A stretch of DNA of 64,000 bases from Saprospiraceae bacterium (GCA_024103005.1 JAGFJA010000047.1:117787-181786), one strand, 5' to 3'. Shown: positions 36,059-46,592, numbered from the stretch's first letter. Translations and numbers: made by a program. Notes: generated from the letters alone by a model not told the origin.

Positions 36059-36176
36059 TAATAAAAAGGAAATATTAATTTAATAATCTAATAATCAATA
36101 TTTTAGGTATACTAATTTAAAATAATCGATTAATATTTCAAAATATTCATTTTCTTTGCTCAAACAAGTATTGTAT

Positions 36177-37679
36177 ATGGCAGGCAATTACCAATCTCTT
36201 TTATCACCCTGGGCTATACTTGCAATAATAGGCATTTATTTTTTTATTTTAATCGTGATATCCTACATCACGGGGAAAAACTCTAGTAACAGTAAATTTT
36301 TTCTTGCCGGCAGGAATGCGCCATGGATCTTAGTTTCCATAGGGATGATTGGAGCTTCATTGTCAGGTATCACGTTCATCAGTGTTCCAGGAAAAGTCGG
36401 TTTTGACGGACCCAACAAATTCTTTTCCTATTTACAGTTTGTCATGGGAAATCTGGCGGGTTATGTGGTTATAGGATCTATTTTATTACCCTTGTATTAT
36501 AAGCATAATCTTACCTCCATATATGGGTATTTAGAAAAAAGATTAGGTTTTTCTTCATATAAGACAGGAGCTACATTTTTTCTGATAAGCAGAGGTGTTG
36601 GTTCGGCGCTAAGGCTTTACCTCGCGGCTATTGTTTTACATACATTCTGTACGGCGCCTTTGGGTCTCCCCTTTGGTGTTACGGTATTTTTGACCATTGG
36701 CTTGATATATTTATACACGGCAAAAGGAGGCATAAATACTATTTTATATACCGATGTTTTATTAACCATCAGTATGCTTAGTGCTCTGGTTATGTGTATC
36801 GTCATTATAAGCAAGAATCTGGGAAATAGTGTAAACGATTTGGTAAGTCAGGTGTATCACAGTGATTACAGTCAAATATTTTTCTTCAGTGACGGTTGGT
36901 CAGATCCCAATAATTTTTTCAAACAATTTTTGAGTGGAGCATTGATTGCAATCGTAATGACAGGGCTGGACCAGGATATGATGCAGAAAAATTTATCCTG
37001 CCGGTCTTTGAAAGACTCACAGAAAAACATGTTTATCTTTTGTATAAACTTAGTAATAGTAGTTACCCTATTCCTTACGCTTGGAGCTTCACTTTACATT
37101 TTTGCCGCTAAGGAAAATATTGCATTGCCACAGATGTCAGATGAAATGTTTCCCATGATGGCTATGCAACATCTGGGGGTGACGGTCTGTGTATTGTTTT
37201 TTGTGGGGCTTATAGCGAGTACATATTCCAGTTCGGACTCTGCGCTGACAGCCTTAACTACATCAATTTGTATCGACTTTTTGGATCTTGAAAAGAAAGA
37301 TTATCCTGAAAAGAAAAACAAGCGAATCCGAACCATGGTGCATCTGAGTATTTCAGCCGTCCTTTTTTTGATCATCATGGTTTTTTATTATACCAATGAC
37401 AGTGCCGTAATAAATTTGGTTTTTAAGTTGGCAGGACTGACTTATGGGCCACTTCTGGGACTTTTTTCATTTGCCATATTTACAAAGCATATTCCGAATA
37501 GTAAGTGGGTGCCGTGGATATGCGTTATCTGTCCTCTTTTAACCTGGATTATCGATCTCAATTCAGAGTGGATGCTTGGAGGATTTAAATTTGGTTTCCT
37601 AACATTGGCTCTCAACGGATTATTAATCTTTATCTGCCTTAGAATTGTTTCCATTGGAAAGGTAGAACATTCCATCTGA
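36177..37679 (+). CDS. Sodium:solute symporter family transporter
   Basis: 500 residues with 13 or so membrane helices and the SSS-family feature ISYITGKNSSNSKFFLAGRN near the N-terminus, followed by IGASLSGITFISVPG. It imports an unknown solute with sodium. The ORF extends to a TTG at 36156, but that codon lies in a TTTTCTTTG stretch that resembles a degenerate -7 box, so ATG 36177 is preferred. The stop overlaps the start of the helicase gene (ATGA). Confidence 0.9.
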   Translation: MAGNYQSLLSPWAILAIIGIYFFILIVISYITGKNSSNSKFFLAGRNAPWILVSIGMIGASLSGITFISVPGKVGFDGPNKFFSYLQFVMGNLAGYVVIGSILLPLYYKHNLTSIYGYLEKRLGFSSYKTGATFFLISRGVGSALRLYLAAIVLHTFCTAPLGLPFGVTVFLTIGLIYLYTAKGGINTILYTDVLLTISMLSALVMCIVIISKNLGNSVNDLVSQVYHSDYSQIFFFSDGWSDPNNFFKQFLSGALIAIVMTGLDQDMMQKNLSCRSLKDSQKNMFIFCINLVIVVTLFLTLGASLYIFAAKENIALPQMSDEMFPMMAMQHLGVTVCVLFFVGLIASTYSSSDSALTALTTSICIDFLDLEKKDYPEKKNKRIRTMVHLSISAVLFLIIMVFYYTNDSAVINLVFKLAGLTYGPLLGLFSFAIFTKHIPNSKWVPWICVICPLLTWIIDLNSEWMLGGFKFGFLTLALNGLLIFICLRIVSIGKVEHSI

Positions 37680-38962
37680 TGGATCAGCTATTCAAATTAT
37701 CTCGCGAATTTAAAGATTGCCTGAATGAGATAGACCAGGGCAACAATCATTTATTTATTACAGGAAAAGCAGGAACCGGAAAATCTACCCTTCTGGACTT
37801 GTACCGGCGAACCACCAATAAGAATCTTGCCATTTTGGCACCAACCGGAATAGCTGCCCTTCGAGTTCATGGACAGACCATTCATAGTTTTTTTAAATTT
37901 CCACCCAGATTGATTTTACCGGAAGACATTAAGATTAAGCCAGGCTTAATGAGGCTAGTTAAAAATCTTGAAATATTAATACTGGACGAAATATCCATGG
38001 TACGAGCCGATATTCTGGATGGCATCAACATGATGTTGCAATTACATCGGAACAGTTCTCTGCCCTTCGGAGGAGTAAGACTGGTTGTATTCGGTGATAT
38101 ATATCAGCTGCCTCCTATATTAAGCAGCAATGAGGAAAGGCATTATTTCAGACAAAAATATGAAACGCCCTATTTTTTTTCATCCAACATTTGGAGAAAG
38201 TTAGAAAATATTCAATACATCAACCTGCATACAGTTTATAGGCAAAGTGACAGAATGTTTATAAGGCTCCTGGATGATATCAGGTCTGGAGATATAGATT
38301 ATGAAACATTGTCCGATTTGAATAAAAATGTCATTTCGGATTTTGACGAAGATGGCTATATACATCTAAGTCCCCGAAATGCTACCATGCAGCGTATCAA
38401 TTTGCAAAAACTGGATGAGTTGCCCGGAGCAGAATATATTTATACTGCAACGATAACAGGGGAATTTAATCCACAAAATATGCCGACGGATCCTATTTTA
38501 AGGTTAAAAGTAGGAGCTCAGATAATCTTCATCAAAAATGATCCGGAACGCGCTTATGTAAATGGTACAATTGGTCTGGTTATTGAACTGGAAAGCAATA
38601 AAATAAAAGTTCACCTGCCTTTGGAGGACAAACAATTAACCGTCACGCGGGCATCCTGGGATATGATCAGATATGTAACTGACCCTGAGAAAGAGCATAA
38701 AATCAAACCTGAAGTTGTAGGGAGTTTTGAAGCATTCCCATTGAAATTAGCGTGGGCAATGTCGATCCACAAGAGTCAAGGCCAGACTTTTGATCGTGTT
38801 ATTCTTGATATGGAAGGTGGAGCATTTGAGTATGGACAGACCTATGTCGCTCTGAGCAGATGTCGTACAATGGAAGGAATTGTATTAAAAAGACCGCTTA
38901 AGCCGTCAGACATCATGGTGGATCCGCGCATTGTTGACTTTTATATCAATCATATCCGATAA
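37679..38962 (+). CDS. PIF1-like SF1 helicase
   Basis: 427 residues. Walker A GKAGTGKST at residues 29-37, Walker B region LEILILDEISMV, motif GDIYQLPP, and the C-terminal UvrD/TraA-like motifs SIHKSQGQTFDRV and YVALSRCR. PIF1-type helicases unwind DNA, forks and G-quadruplexes. It is near the short end of the family, with no extra domains. The start codon overlaps the symporter stop, so the two are translationally coupled despite unrelated functions. Confidence 0.9.
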   Translation: MDQLFKLSREFKDCLNEIDQGNNHLFITGKAGTGKSTLLDLYRRTTNKNLAILAPTGIAALRVHGQTIHSFFKFPPRLILPEDIKIKPGLMRLVKNLEILILDEISMVRADILDGINMMLQLHRNSSLPFGGVRLVVFGDIYQLPPILSSNEERHYFRQKYETPYFFSSNIWRKLENIQYINLHTVYRQSDRMFIRLLDDIRSGDIDYETLSDLNKNVISDFDEDGYIHLSPRNATMQRINLQKLDELPGAEYIYTATITGEFNPQNMPTDPILRLKVGAQIIFIKNDPERAYVNGTIGLVIELESNKIKVHLPLEDKQLTVTRASWDMIRYVTDPEKEHKIKPEVVGSFEAFPLKLAWAMSIHKSQGQTFDRVILDMEGGAFEYGQTYVALSRCRTMEGIVLKRPLKPSDIMVDPRIVDFYINHIR

Positions 38963-39209
38963 AAACCCGGTATTTAGTAATTATTGTATGATGGCATTAC
39001 TTCGCAAGTAATTTCTAATCTTATTGTAATTATACACTATGCAAATATTATTTGGTGTGCCAAAAAATAAATTGGCTAAATAAGTAATTGTCAATTATTT
39101 ATTGGTTCATTAAAAACATTTAAAATATTATTTATTTAATAAAAGTGCATTAACTAAATATTATTCGCAAAAACAGTCTGTAAAATTATTTTATGTGGGA
39201 TAAAGGAAT

Positions 39210-39217
39210 TATCTTCG
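39210..39217 (+). promoter_or_regulatory. -7 box variant of the Sus-like operon
   Basis: TATCTTCG differs from TAnnTTTG at one base. The same 14 bases (TTATCTTCGCTTAA) also occur before the transposase gene at 55528. Confidence 0.5.
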
Positions 39218-39224
39218 CTTAAAT

Positions 39225-39247
39225 TAATGTGTAAAAAGTACACATTA
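39225..39247. repeat. Inverted repeat between promoter and susC-like gene
   Basis: TAATGTGTA and TACACATTA pair perfectly around a 5-base AAAAG loop. It lies just downstream of the -7 box, so it could be an operator or the first hairpin of the leader. Confidence 0.5.
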
Positions 39248-39291
39248 TAATTTCATTCTGAATAAAAATTTATAATACAAAAGTTAGTTTT

Positions 39292-42249
39292 ATGAAGCAA
39301 TGTTTATTTACAATGCTTGCACTGCTATCCTTTTCATTTATTCAGGCACAAACCGTAATTTCCGGGAGTGTCAAGGATGTCGATGGCGAAGGGATTGTCG
39401 GAGCAACAATTTTACTGACAGGCACCACACAAGGAACTGTCACAGATATTTCAGGTAATTTTACACTAGAAAACGTAACCGGCAAATCAGCTTCCCTTAC
39501 TGTTTCTTACATTGGTTATACCACCCTGACTATTCAAGTTGATTTTAACAACCAGAAAAGGGTCTCCGTCGATATCACTCTTGAGCAAGACGTGCAAATC
39601 CTTGATAACGTTGTAGTTGTAGCCTATGGTACCAGAAAAAAGGAAGACTTAACCGGTTCTGTAACTTCTGTTGGTGAAAAAGATTTCCAAAGAGGTAACA
39701 TAGCTACTCCCGAACAATTACTGACCGGGAAAGTTGCAGGTCTTCAGGTGACAAGTGGTGGCGGATCTGCAGGTGGCGGTTCTCGAATCAGAATCCGCGG
39801 AGGAGCTTCTCTTAATGCAAGCAACGACCCGCTAATCGTCATTGATGGTGTACCTGTAGAGGGAAATGGCATTGCAGGTTCAGGAAACCTACTCAACACC
39901 ATTAACTCGGATGACATAGAGTCAATTTCGGTTTTGAAGGATGCTTCTGCCACTGCACTATATGGCTCCAGAGCTTCAAACGGTGTGATCATCATTACCA
40001 CTAAAAAGGGAACGAAAGGCAGATTAATGTGGAATTTTAATACCCAATTATCTATTTCACAGATTGCAAAAAAGGTAGAAGTATATGATGGAGATCAAAT
40101 CAGATCTATTATAAATGCTACCGGAAATCAGAACTATATAAAACTTCTCGGAACAGCCAATACAGACTGGCAGGATGAAATTTACCGTTCAGCTTTCGGA
40201 AACAACAACAACCTGAGCACCAGTGGCTCTATTGGCAACATACCCTTCAGGGCTTCCGTAGGATTTGATAATCAAGACGGCATTTTAAAGACCAATAATT
40301 TCAAAAGGCTCTCCGGAAGTCTGAATATTAATCCATCTTTCTTTGATGATGATTTAAAAATCAACATTGCTTTAAAAGGAAGTCAGACAAAGAATGTTTG
40401 GGCAGATGAAGGGGCGATCGGAGCTGCCGTCTCCTTTGACCCCACACAACCCGTACATGCCAATAATAAGTTTGGCAACTATTTCGAATGGCTGCAAAAC
40501 GAAAATACAGTAAACCTGTTAGCGACAAGAAATCCGGTTGGACTACTCGAATTAAGAGACAATACTTCCACCGTCAACAGGTTTATAGGTAATATCCAGG
40601 CTGATTACCGTCTGCCATTCTTCCCTGACCTCCATCTGATGGCAAATGTCGGTATGGATAAAATAGCAGGTAGCGGCACCGACCTCATTAAGCCTGAATC
40701 AGCAACCAATTATCAGACAGGGGGAAGGAAAGTGGATTATAAGCAGGCAAAATCAAACACATTGATTGACCTTTCTTTATACTATGAAAAGTCATTGGGT
40801 AAAAATTCATCCATCGATATTTTAGCAGGGCACAGTTATCAGGATTTTTATACTGATGTATATAATTATCCGGCATATTCTGTTACTAAAGATTCTATTA
40901 TACCCGGCACTCAGCCTACTTTTGCAACAGACAAACCTCAATTCAGGTTAGAATCATATTTTGGACGAGTCAACCTGACTCTTGCCAATAAATATTTAAT
41001 TACAGGTTCGATCAGAAGAGACGCCTCGTCCAAGTTCTCCAAAGACAACAGAGTCGGATACTTCCCGGCTGCAGCTGTTGCCTGGAAAATGCGTGAAGAA
41101 TTCTTTAAAAACAGTAAAGTATTGTCTCAATTAAAGTTGAGACTGGGATATGGAGTTACCGGACAGCAGGATATAGGTTCATATTATTCCTACCTTCCTG
41201 TATATAACGTGAGTAGTGAAACAGCTCAATATCAATTCGGCAATTCATATTATCATTTTTTACGACCTAATGCTTATGATGCTAATATCAGATGGGAAAC
41301 CACAACAACCAGTAACATCGGATTGGATTTTGGTTTTGCAAATGACAGAATAACAGGTAGCGTTGATTTTTACCGTAAAAAGACAAAAGACTTATTGAGC
41401 GTAGTTCCTGTTGCACCCGGCTCCAATTTCGACATAACTTTATTGACCAATGTCGGGAACATGGATGTAAAAGGTATGGAATTAACAGTCAATACAATAC
41501 CGGTTAAAAACGAAAATTTAATTTGGTCTCTGGGCTTCAATGTAACTAAAAACCAGTCAAAAATTACCAACCTTTTAAGAAATCAAGATCCATCATTTAA
41601 GGGTATTAACGTTTCAGGGATAGCCGGCGGAACCGGCAACACAATAGGTAAATTTGAAGTCGGTTATACACCTTATACATTCTTTGTATATAAGCAGGTA
41701 TATGACAGTAAAACAGGAGCACCGATAGAAGGATTATATGAAGACCTGAACAGAGACGGACAGATAGATGATAATGACCGTTATCTATATACTAATCCAG
41801 CTCCTGAATTCATGCTAGGCATTAATACTCAGGTAATAATCAATAAGCTGTCAATAGGCTTAGCAGGACATGGTTCATTCAATAATTACCTGTACAATAA
41901 CTTCGCTTCTCAGGCAGCATCATTACGCAGAATTGAAGATCCTATTAATTATATTTCCAACGGATCTGTTATTTATGATGATACCAAGTTCACAAACAAC
42001 CAGTATTTGTCTGATTACTTTATTGAAAACGCTTCATTCTTCAGATTAGATAATATAAATATCGGTTATAATATTGGCAGGATATTCAGAGACAAAGCTT
42101 CTTTAAGATTGTCAGCCAATATACAGAACGTATTTGTCATTACCAAGTATCGTGGTTTAGATCCGGAATTGGCGAGTGATTCAGGAGTAGACAACACGAT
42201 TTACCCGCGACCTCGTATTTATTCAGTTGGCGCCAGCTTAGATTTTTAA
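39292..42249 (+). CDS. SusC/RagA family TonB-linked outer-membrane protein
   Basis: 985 residues. The signal peptide ends FIQAQ, then come a carboxypeptidase-like regulatory domain (about 22-95), the SusC-type plug with IRGGASLNASNDPLIVIDGV and the signature ASATALYGSRASNGVIIITTKKG, and a C-terminal barrel. It imports glycans bound by the SusD partner encoded 10 bases downstream, powered by TonB-ExbBD. It heads a four-gene operon. Confidence 0.96.
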   Translation: MKQCLFTMLALLSFSFIQAQTVISGSVKDVDGEGIVGATILLTGTTQGTVTDISGNFTLENVTGKSASLTVSYIGYTTLTIQVDFNNQKRVSVDITLEQDVQILDNVVVVAYGTRKKEDLTGSVTSVGEKDFQRGNIATPEQLLTGKVAGLQVTSGGGSAGGGSRIRIRGGASLNASNDPLIVIDGVPVEGNGIAGSGNLLNTINSDDIESISVLKDASATALYGSRASNGVIIITTKKGTKGRLMWNFNTQLSISQIAKKVEVYDGDQIRSIINATGNQNYIKLLGTANTDWQDEIYRSAFGNNNNLSTSGSIGNIPFRASVGFDNQDGILKTNNFKRLSGSLNINPSFFDDDLKINIALKGSQTKNVWADEGAIGAAVSFDPTQPVHANNKFGNYFEWLQNENTVNLLATRNPVGLLELRDNTSTVNRFIGNIQADYRLPFFPDLHLMANVGMDKIAGSGTDLIKPESATNYQTGGRKVDYKQAKSNTLIDLSLYYEKSLGKNSSIDILAGHSYQDFYTDVYNYPAYSVTKDSIIPGTQPTFATDKPQFRLESYFGRVNLTLANKYLITGSIRRDASSKFSKDNRVGYFPAAAVAWKMREEFFKNSKVLSQLKLRLGYGVTGQQDIGSYYSYLPVYNVSSETAQYQFGNSYYHFLRPNAYDANIRWETTTTSNIGLDFGFANDRITGSVDFYRKKTKDLLSVVPVAPGSNFDITLLTNVGNMDVKGMELTVNTIPVKNENLIWSLGFNVTKNQSKITNLLRNQDPSFKGINVSGIAGGTGNTIGKFEVGYTPYTFFVYKQVYDSKTGAPIEGLYEDLNRDGQIDDNDRYLYTNPAPEFMLGINTQVIINKLSIGLAGHGSFNNYLYNNFASQAASLRRIEDPINYISNGSVIYDDTKFTNNQYLSDYFIENASFFRLDNINIGYNIGRIFRDKASLRLSANIQNVFVITKYRGLDPELASDSGVDNTIYPRPRIYSVGASLDF

Positions 42250-42258
42250 TCCAAAAAA

Positions 42259-43881
42259 ATGAATGAAATGATTAATAAGAATTTTAAAAACATACTGACA
42301 GGGCTGGTGATGATCGTACTTTTAGGATCATGTGCCAATAAACTCGACTTATATCCTGTCAATGACTTAACCCCTGACAAGGCATATGCCACTGCCGATG
42401 GCTATAGGTCAGTCCTTGCTAAATTATACGGAACACTTACTGTCACAGGAAATGCAGGTCCTGCAGGAAATCCGGATATTAAAGGCAACCTAGACGAAGG
42501 TTCACAGGTTGGTTTTATACGTGCATTTTTCAATGCCCAGGAACTTCCGACAGATGAAGCAATAGTGGCCTGGAATGACCAAACAATTTATGATTTCCAC
42601 AACCTGCAATACACCTCATCTGACCCCTTTGTATTGGGTATGTATGCTAGGCCGATTTATAACATAACTTTAATTAATGAATATCTCAGAGAGTCAACTC
42701 CCGAAAAGGTCTCCGGACGGGGTATTACAGGAGCTGATGCTGCAGATATAGCAAACAGCAGAGCTGAAGCCAGATTTCTCAGGGCATTTAATTATTGGGT
42801 CATGATGGATTTATTTGGCAAGTCAACTTTCATTACAGAGGAAAATGCCATCGGAACAGATTTGCCCCGTGAAATCAGCAGAAAAGATTTGTACACTTAT
42901 ATTGTCAATGAGTTAAAAGCTATAGATACCGATCTGAAGCCTGCAAAAACAGCAGAATATGGTCGTGTGGATCAGGCAGCTGCCTGGGCCTTACTTGCGC
43001 GAATATATCTCAATGCAGAGGTTTATACAGGCACACCACAGTATTCAGAAGCAATAGAATATGCATCTAAAGTAATTAATGCAGGTTATAGTTTACAACC
43101 AAATTATGCAAGTCTTTTTATGGCTGACAACGACACTAAAAAAGACGAGTTTATCTTTACCATCAACTGTGACGGACTTAGATCCAAATCTTATGCCAAC
43201 ACTACATTCCTGATTCATGCTGCCGCAGGAGACGATTTTGCAGAATACGGAACCAATAATGGCTGGGGTGGATACCGTGCGACTAAAGGTTTAGCTGATA
43301 AGTTTACCGATTTATCAGGCTCAACAGATCAAAGGGCACTATTCACTACTTCTGTATTTGGGACCAGTTCCGGACAAATCGCCATACCATCTATCGGAGA
43401 TTTTAAAAACGGACTGCATGTTAAGAAGTTTGTCAATGTGAGATCAGACAATGGAGCAGTATCCGACCCCACAACAGAATTTGCAGATACGGATTTTCCG
43501 GTATTCAGACTTTCTGAAATGTATCTGATTTATGCGGAAGCCGTATTGAGAGGAGGTTCAGGTGGAGATGCAGCTACAGTACTCAATTATATCAACCTGA
43601 TCAGAACAAGAGCTTATGGTGGAAGTACTGCCGGAAATATCACTTCATCAGACCTTACACTACAATTTATTCTGGATGAAAGAGCCAGAGAGTTATACTG
43701 GGAAGGTCACAGACGTACAGATTTGATAAGGTATAATCAGCTTACGACAGGTGATTATTTATGGCCATGGAAAGGTGGTGTAGCCAATGGAACAGCGGTG
43801 GATGCCAAGTACAATCTATTCCCTATACCTAATGCCAACAGAGCATCCAATCCGAATTTGTCACAAAATGCCGGTTTTTAA
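42259..43881 (+). CDS. SusD/RagB family nutrient-binding lipoprotein
   Basis: 540 residues. The lipobox LLGSC near residue 25 is followed by SusD features: DLYPVNDLTPDKAYAT near the N-terminus, TPR-like helices with ARAEARFLRAFNYWVMMDLFG-type sequence, and the C-terminal FILDERARELYWEGHRRTDL. It caps the SusC transporter and binds the glycan. Start ATG 42259, or 42268 with equal plausibility. Confidence 0.96.
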   Translation: MNEMINKNFKNILTGLVMIVLLGSCANKLDLYPVNDLTPDKAYATADGYRSVLAKLYGTLTVTGNAGPAGNPDIKGNLDEGSQVGFIRAFFNAQELPTDEAIVAWNDQTIYDFHNLQYTSSDPFVLGMYARPIYNITLINEYLRESTPEKVSGRGITGADAADIANSRAEARFLRAFNYWVMMDLFGKSTFITEENAIGTDLPREISRKDLYTYIVNELKAIDTDLKPAKTAEYGRVDQAAAWALLARIYLNAEVYTGTPQYSEAIEYASKVINAGYSLQPNYASLFMADNDTKKDEFIFTINCDGLRSKSYANTTFLIHAAAGDDFAEYGTNNGWGGYRATKGLADKFTDLSGSTDQRALFTTSVFGTSSGQIAIPSIGDFKNGLHVKKFVNVRSDNGAVSDPTTEFADTDFPVFRLSEMYLIYAEAVLRGGSGGDAATVLNYINLIRTRAYGGSTAGNITSSDLTLQFILDERARELYWEGHRRTDLIRYNQLTTGDYLWPWKGGVANGTAVDAKYNLFPIPNANRASNPNLSQNAGF

Positions 43882-43897
43882 TTTGAAAAAAAGATAA

Positions 43898-44734
43898 ATG
43901 ATGAAAAATAATATTAAAATATTGATGAGCATCCTCCTCTTATCTGCATTTTTCACATCTTGCGAGAAAGATGAAATAAAATCAGAGTTCTTGGGAGGAA
44001 CTGCACCTAAATTAACTGCCTCTACGGATTCAGCAGCCATGAGTTTTGACAATGCTGATAATGTAGCGGTTGGATTTAACTGGACTAATCCTGAATATCA
44101 ATTCAATTCAGGTATCAGTTCTCACAATGTTACATATTTACTGGAATTTGACCTGCAGGGTGCAAATTTTTCAACACCTAACAGGAAGCAATTATCACTA
44201 GATGGAGACCTGGGTAAAAAGGTATTGGTTAAAGAATTGAACGACTATATGCTTAACCAGATGGAATTACAGGTAGGTACTGAATACAATCTGGAAGTTA
44301 GAGTTACGGCTTCCATTGATAATAAATATTCCGTATTGGTATCAAATGTAGTTCCATTAAAAGCAACTCCTTATTCTATACCTCCTAAGGTTACACCTCC
44401 GGCTACCGGACATTTATGGATTTTAGGCGATGCTACTCCAAATGGTTGGGACAATCCCTTAAATCCCACCTACAAGGACTCTCAGGAGTTTACCAAGGTA
44501 TCTGAAACTCTTTATGAACTAACCATTGACCTCCCGGGAGGTGGCGGATATAAATTGATTCAGGAGGATGGCGTCTGGGGAACACAATATCATATGCTTG
44601 CCGGAGGAACATGGGAAGGCGGAGATATTGAGATGAAAGATTCGGATCCACAGTTCCCTGGACCTCCTGCCGCAGGTACTTATAAAATAACGGTTGATTT
44701 TCAGCGAGGCAAGTTCTTCGCCGAAAAACTTTGA
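43898..44734 (+). CDS. SusE-type surface glycan-binding lipoprotein
   Basis: 278 residues. The lipobox FTSC is near residue 23, an N-terminal SusE-like domain spans about 30-155 (APKLTASTDSAAMSF, then VGFNWTNPEYQF), and one C-terminal starch-binding-like module starts LWILGDATPNGWDNP. The third gene of the operon. It would hold the glycan at the cell surface. It has one binding module where its neighbour has four. Confidence 0.88.
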   Translation: MMKNNIKILMSILLLSAFFTSCEKDEIKSEFLGGTAPKLTASTDSAAMSFDNADNVAVGFNWTNPEYQFNSGISSHNVTYLLEFDLQGANFSTPNRKQLSLDGDLGKKVLVKELNDYMLNQMELQVGTEYNLEVRVTASIDNKYSVLVSNVVPLKATPYSIPPKVTPPATGHLWILGDATPNGWDNPLNPTYKDSQEFTKVSETLYELTIDLPGGGGYKLIQEDGVWGTQYHMLAGGTWEGGDIEMKDSDPQFPGPPAAGTYKITVDFQRGKFFAEKL

Positions 44735-44775
44735 TGTCAGGAAGAAAAATTTTATTTATTTAACAAATAAGAAAA

Positions 44776-46434
44776 ATGAAAAAAATATATAATTTATTTG
44801 TTTTGACTGCATGTTTAGGGTTTTTCTTTACAGCATGTAAAAAATTTGATGATCTGGAAACTTATCAAAATGGTAAGGCAGTTACCCTGAAGGCTTCTTC
44901 GGACCAGGTGGCACCTCCTGCATCTGACTCTGATAATGTAGTCTTAACATTAGACTGGACAGACCCACAGTATGCTACCGATAAGGCAAATTATAAATTT
45001 GTAATAGAAATAGCAGAAAAAGGTAAGGAATTTGCCAATGCAAGCCAGACAGTAGTATTAGGAGCATATAAAAAGGAATTTACAGGAAGGGAATTGAATA
45101 ATATACTTTCAGGATTCGGTTACTTATATGACGAGCCTCATGATATGGAAGTCAGAGTCGTTTCATCATATAAAAATAATAACGAAAGGTATTTCTCCAA
45201 TGTTCTGGGAATCAATATGACCGCCTACAAAGGTCCATCTACCTCAATAGATGCAACAACCATGAATATTATAGGAGATGCAGCTAAAGGCTGGGATACC
45301 GATGTGCCTATGAATCTGATTGGTGTTAAAAAATTTGCTGTTGTAACTGAAATGCAGTATGGGAAGGAATTCAAGATAAGAAGAGACGCCGGGAGCTGGG
45401 ATTTCAACTGGGGTATGGCTGATGATGCAACCTTTGAATTTGGCAAACCTATTTCGCTTAAATTAGGGGGCGCAAACTTTAAGATTCCTGATGGAGGAGT
45501 AAGCGGATTATTCCAGATTTTAGTTGATATTGATAATTCCACGCTTATCATCACTCCACTTGCAGGTACCATGAATATTATCGGAGATGCAGGTGTTGAC
45601 TGGAATACAGATATACCTATGGCTCACGATGGCAATGGTACATTTACAATCGTAACAGACCTGCAGGATAAGGAAATGAAATTCAGAGAAACAGCAGGAA
45701 GTTGGGATGTCAACTGGGGATTATCTGATGGTGAAGTTTTTGAAGTTGGAAAGACTTTTCAGATAAAAAGAGATGGCGGAAATATCAAAATACCTGCTGC
45801 CGGCAGATATAAGGTAGTGCTTAATCTAGGATTAAATTCAGCCACAATCACAGAATCAAGCTTCCCTGAAACATTGTTTTTGGTTGGAGGTGGAGTTCCG
45901 GCAGGTTGGGATCCGGCAAATTCAGCACCATTTGTCAAGCTGGAAGACGGTAAGTTCCGAATTTACACTCCCATCACAGCAAATGGTGAATTTAAATTCC
46001 TTCAAACACAGAGCTGGGATGGCGATTGGGGTGATAATAAAACCCAACCCGGAGTACTTGAGCAGAATGATGAACAAAACTGTAAAGTAGTCGATGAAGG
46101 TTTTTACAGAATTGATTGCGACTTTATAGCCGGAACATGGACAGCCCTGCGTCAGGAATGGGGCATTATTGGAAGTTCTACTCCAAATGGATGGAATGAT
46201 GATACACCAATGGTTAAATCAGGAGATTATTCGTGGACATATACCGGTGCTTTAACTCAGGGTGAAATCAAGTTCAGAGCCAATCATGACTGGGGATTCA
46301 ACTTTGGGGACAACAATGCCGACGGAAGCCTTGAGGCGGATGGTGCAAATATCGCAATACCGGAAGACGCTAATTATGAAGTTGTTATGACATTGTCACC
46401 TGGCGGGTATACTTACACAGTGACTAAACTTTAA
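44776..46434 (+). CDS. SusE/SusF-type lipoprotein with four glycan-binding modules
   Basis: 552 residues. The lipobox FTAC near residue 21 is followed by a SusE-like domain (VVLTLDWTDPQYAT) and four repeated modules starting near residues 163, 266, 367 and 462. Each begins with a variant of NIIGDA..GWDTD.PM and contains a W.FNWG or W.GDWGDN strand. Modules 1 and 2 are much closer to each other, which suggests a recent internal duplication. SusE/SusF modules bind alpha-glucans, so a starch or maltodextrin target is plausible. No glycosidase gene is in the operon. Confidence 0.88.
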   Translation: MKKIYNLFVLTACLGFFFTACKKFDDLETYQNGKAVTLKASSDQVAPPASDSDNVVLTLDWTDPQYATDKANYKFVIEIAEKGKEFANASQTVVLGAYKKEFTGRELNNILSGFGYLYDEPHDMEVRVVSSYKNNNERYFSNVLGINMTAYKGPSTSIDATTMNIIGDAAKGWDTDVPMNLIGVKKFAVVTEMQYGKEFKIRRDAGSWDFNWGMADDATFEFGKPISLKLGGANFKIPDGGVSGLFQILVDIDNSTLIITPLAGTMNIIGDAGVDWNTDIPMAHDGNGTFTIVTDLQDKEMKFRETAGSWDVNWGLSDGEVFEVGKTFQIKRDGGNIKIPAAGRYKVVLNLGLNSATITESSFPETLFLVGGGVPAGWDPANSAPFVKLEDGKFRIYTPITANGEFKFLQTQSWDGDWGDNKTQPGVLEQNDEQNCKVVDEGFYRIDCDFIAGTWTALRQEWGIIGSSTPNGWNDDTPMVKSGDYSWTYTGALTQGEIKFRANHDWGFNFGDNNADGSLEADGANIAIPEDANYEVVMTLSPGGYTYTVTKL

Positions 46435-46454
46435 AATATATTTGGTTGAAATAT

Positions 46455-46487
46455 AAGCAGCCGGTCATTTGATTGGCTGCTTTTTTT
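46455..46487 (+). terminator. Terminator of the Sus-like operon
   Basis: AAGCAGCC pairs with GGCTGCTT, with G-U pairs extending the inner stem, followed by a seven-T run. Confidence 0.85.
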
Positions 46488-46592
46488 ATATTCGTACCTC
46501 AAAATATTGAGTAATTGCCAAAAAGAATAAATTTTACAGATAATTACCAATCAGGTTAAATTTTTCCATAAGGTGCTACATGATAATAATTC

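Larger units (their letters stand above)
38963..39291 (+). other. Intergenic region upstream of the Sus-like operon
   Basis: 329 bp, AT-rich, no ORF. It holds a -7-like box TATCTTCG at 39210-39217 and a 9-bp inverted repeat at 39225-39247 downstream of it. Confidence 0.6.
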
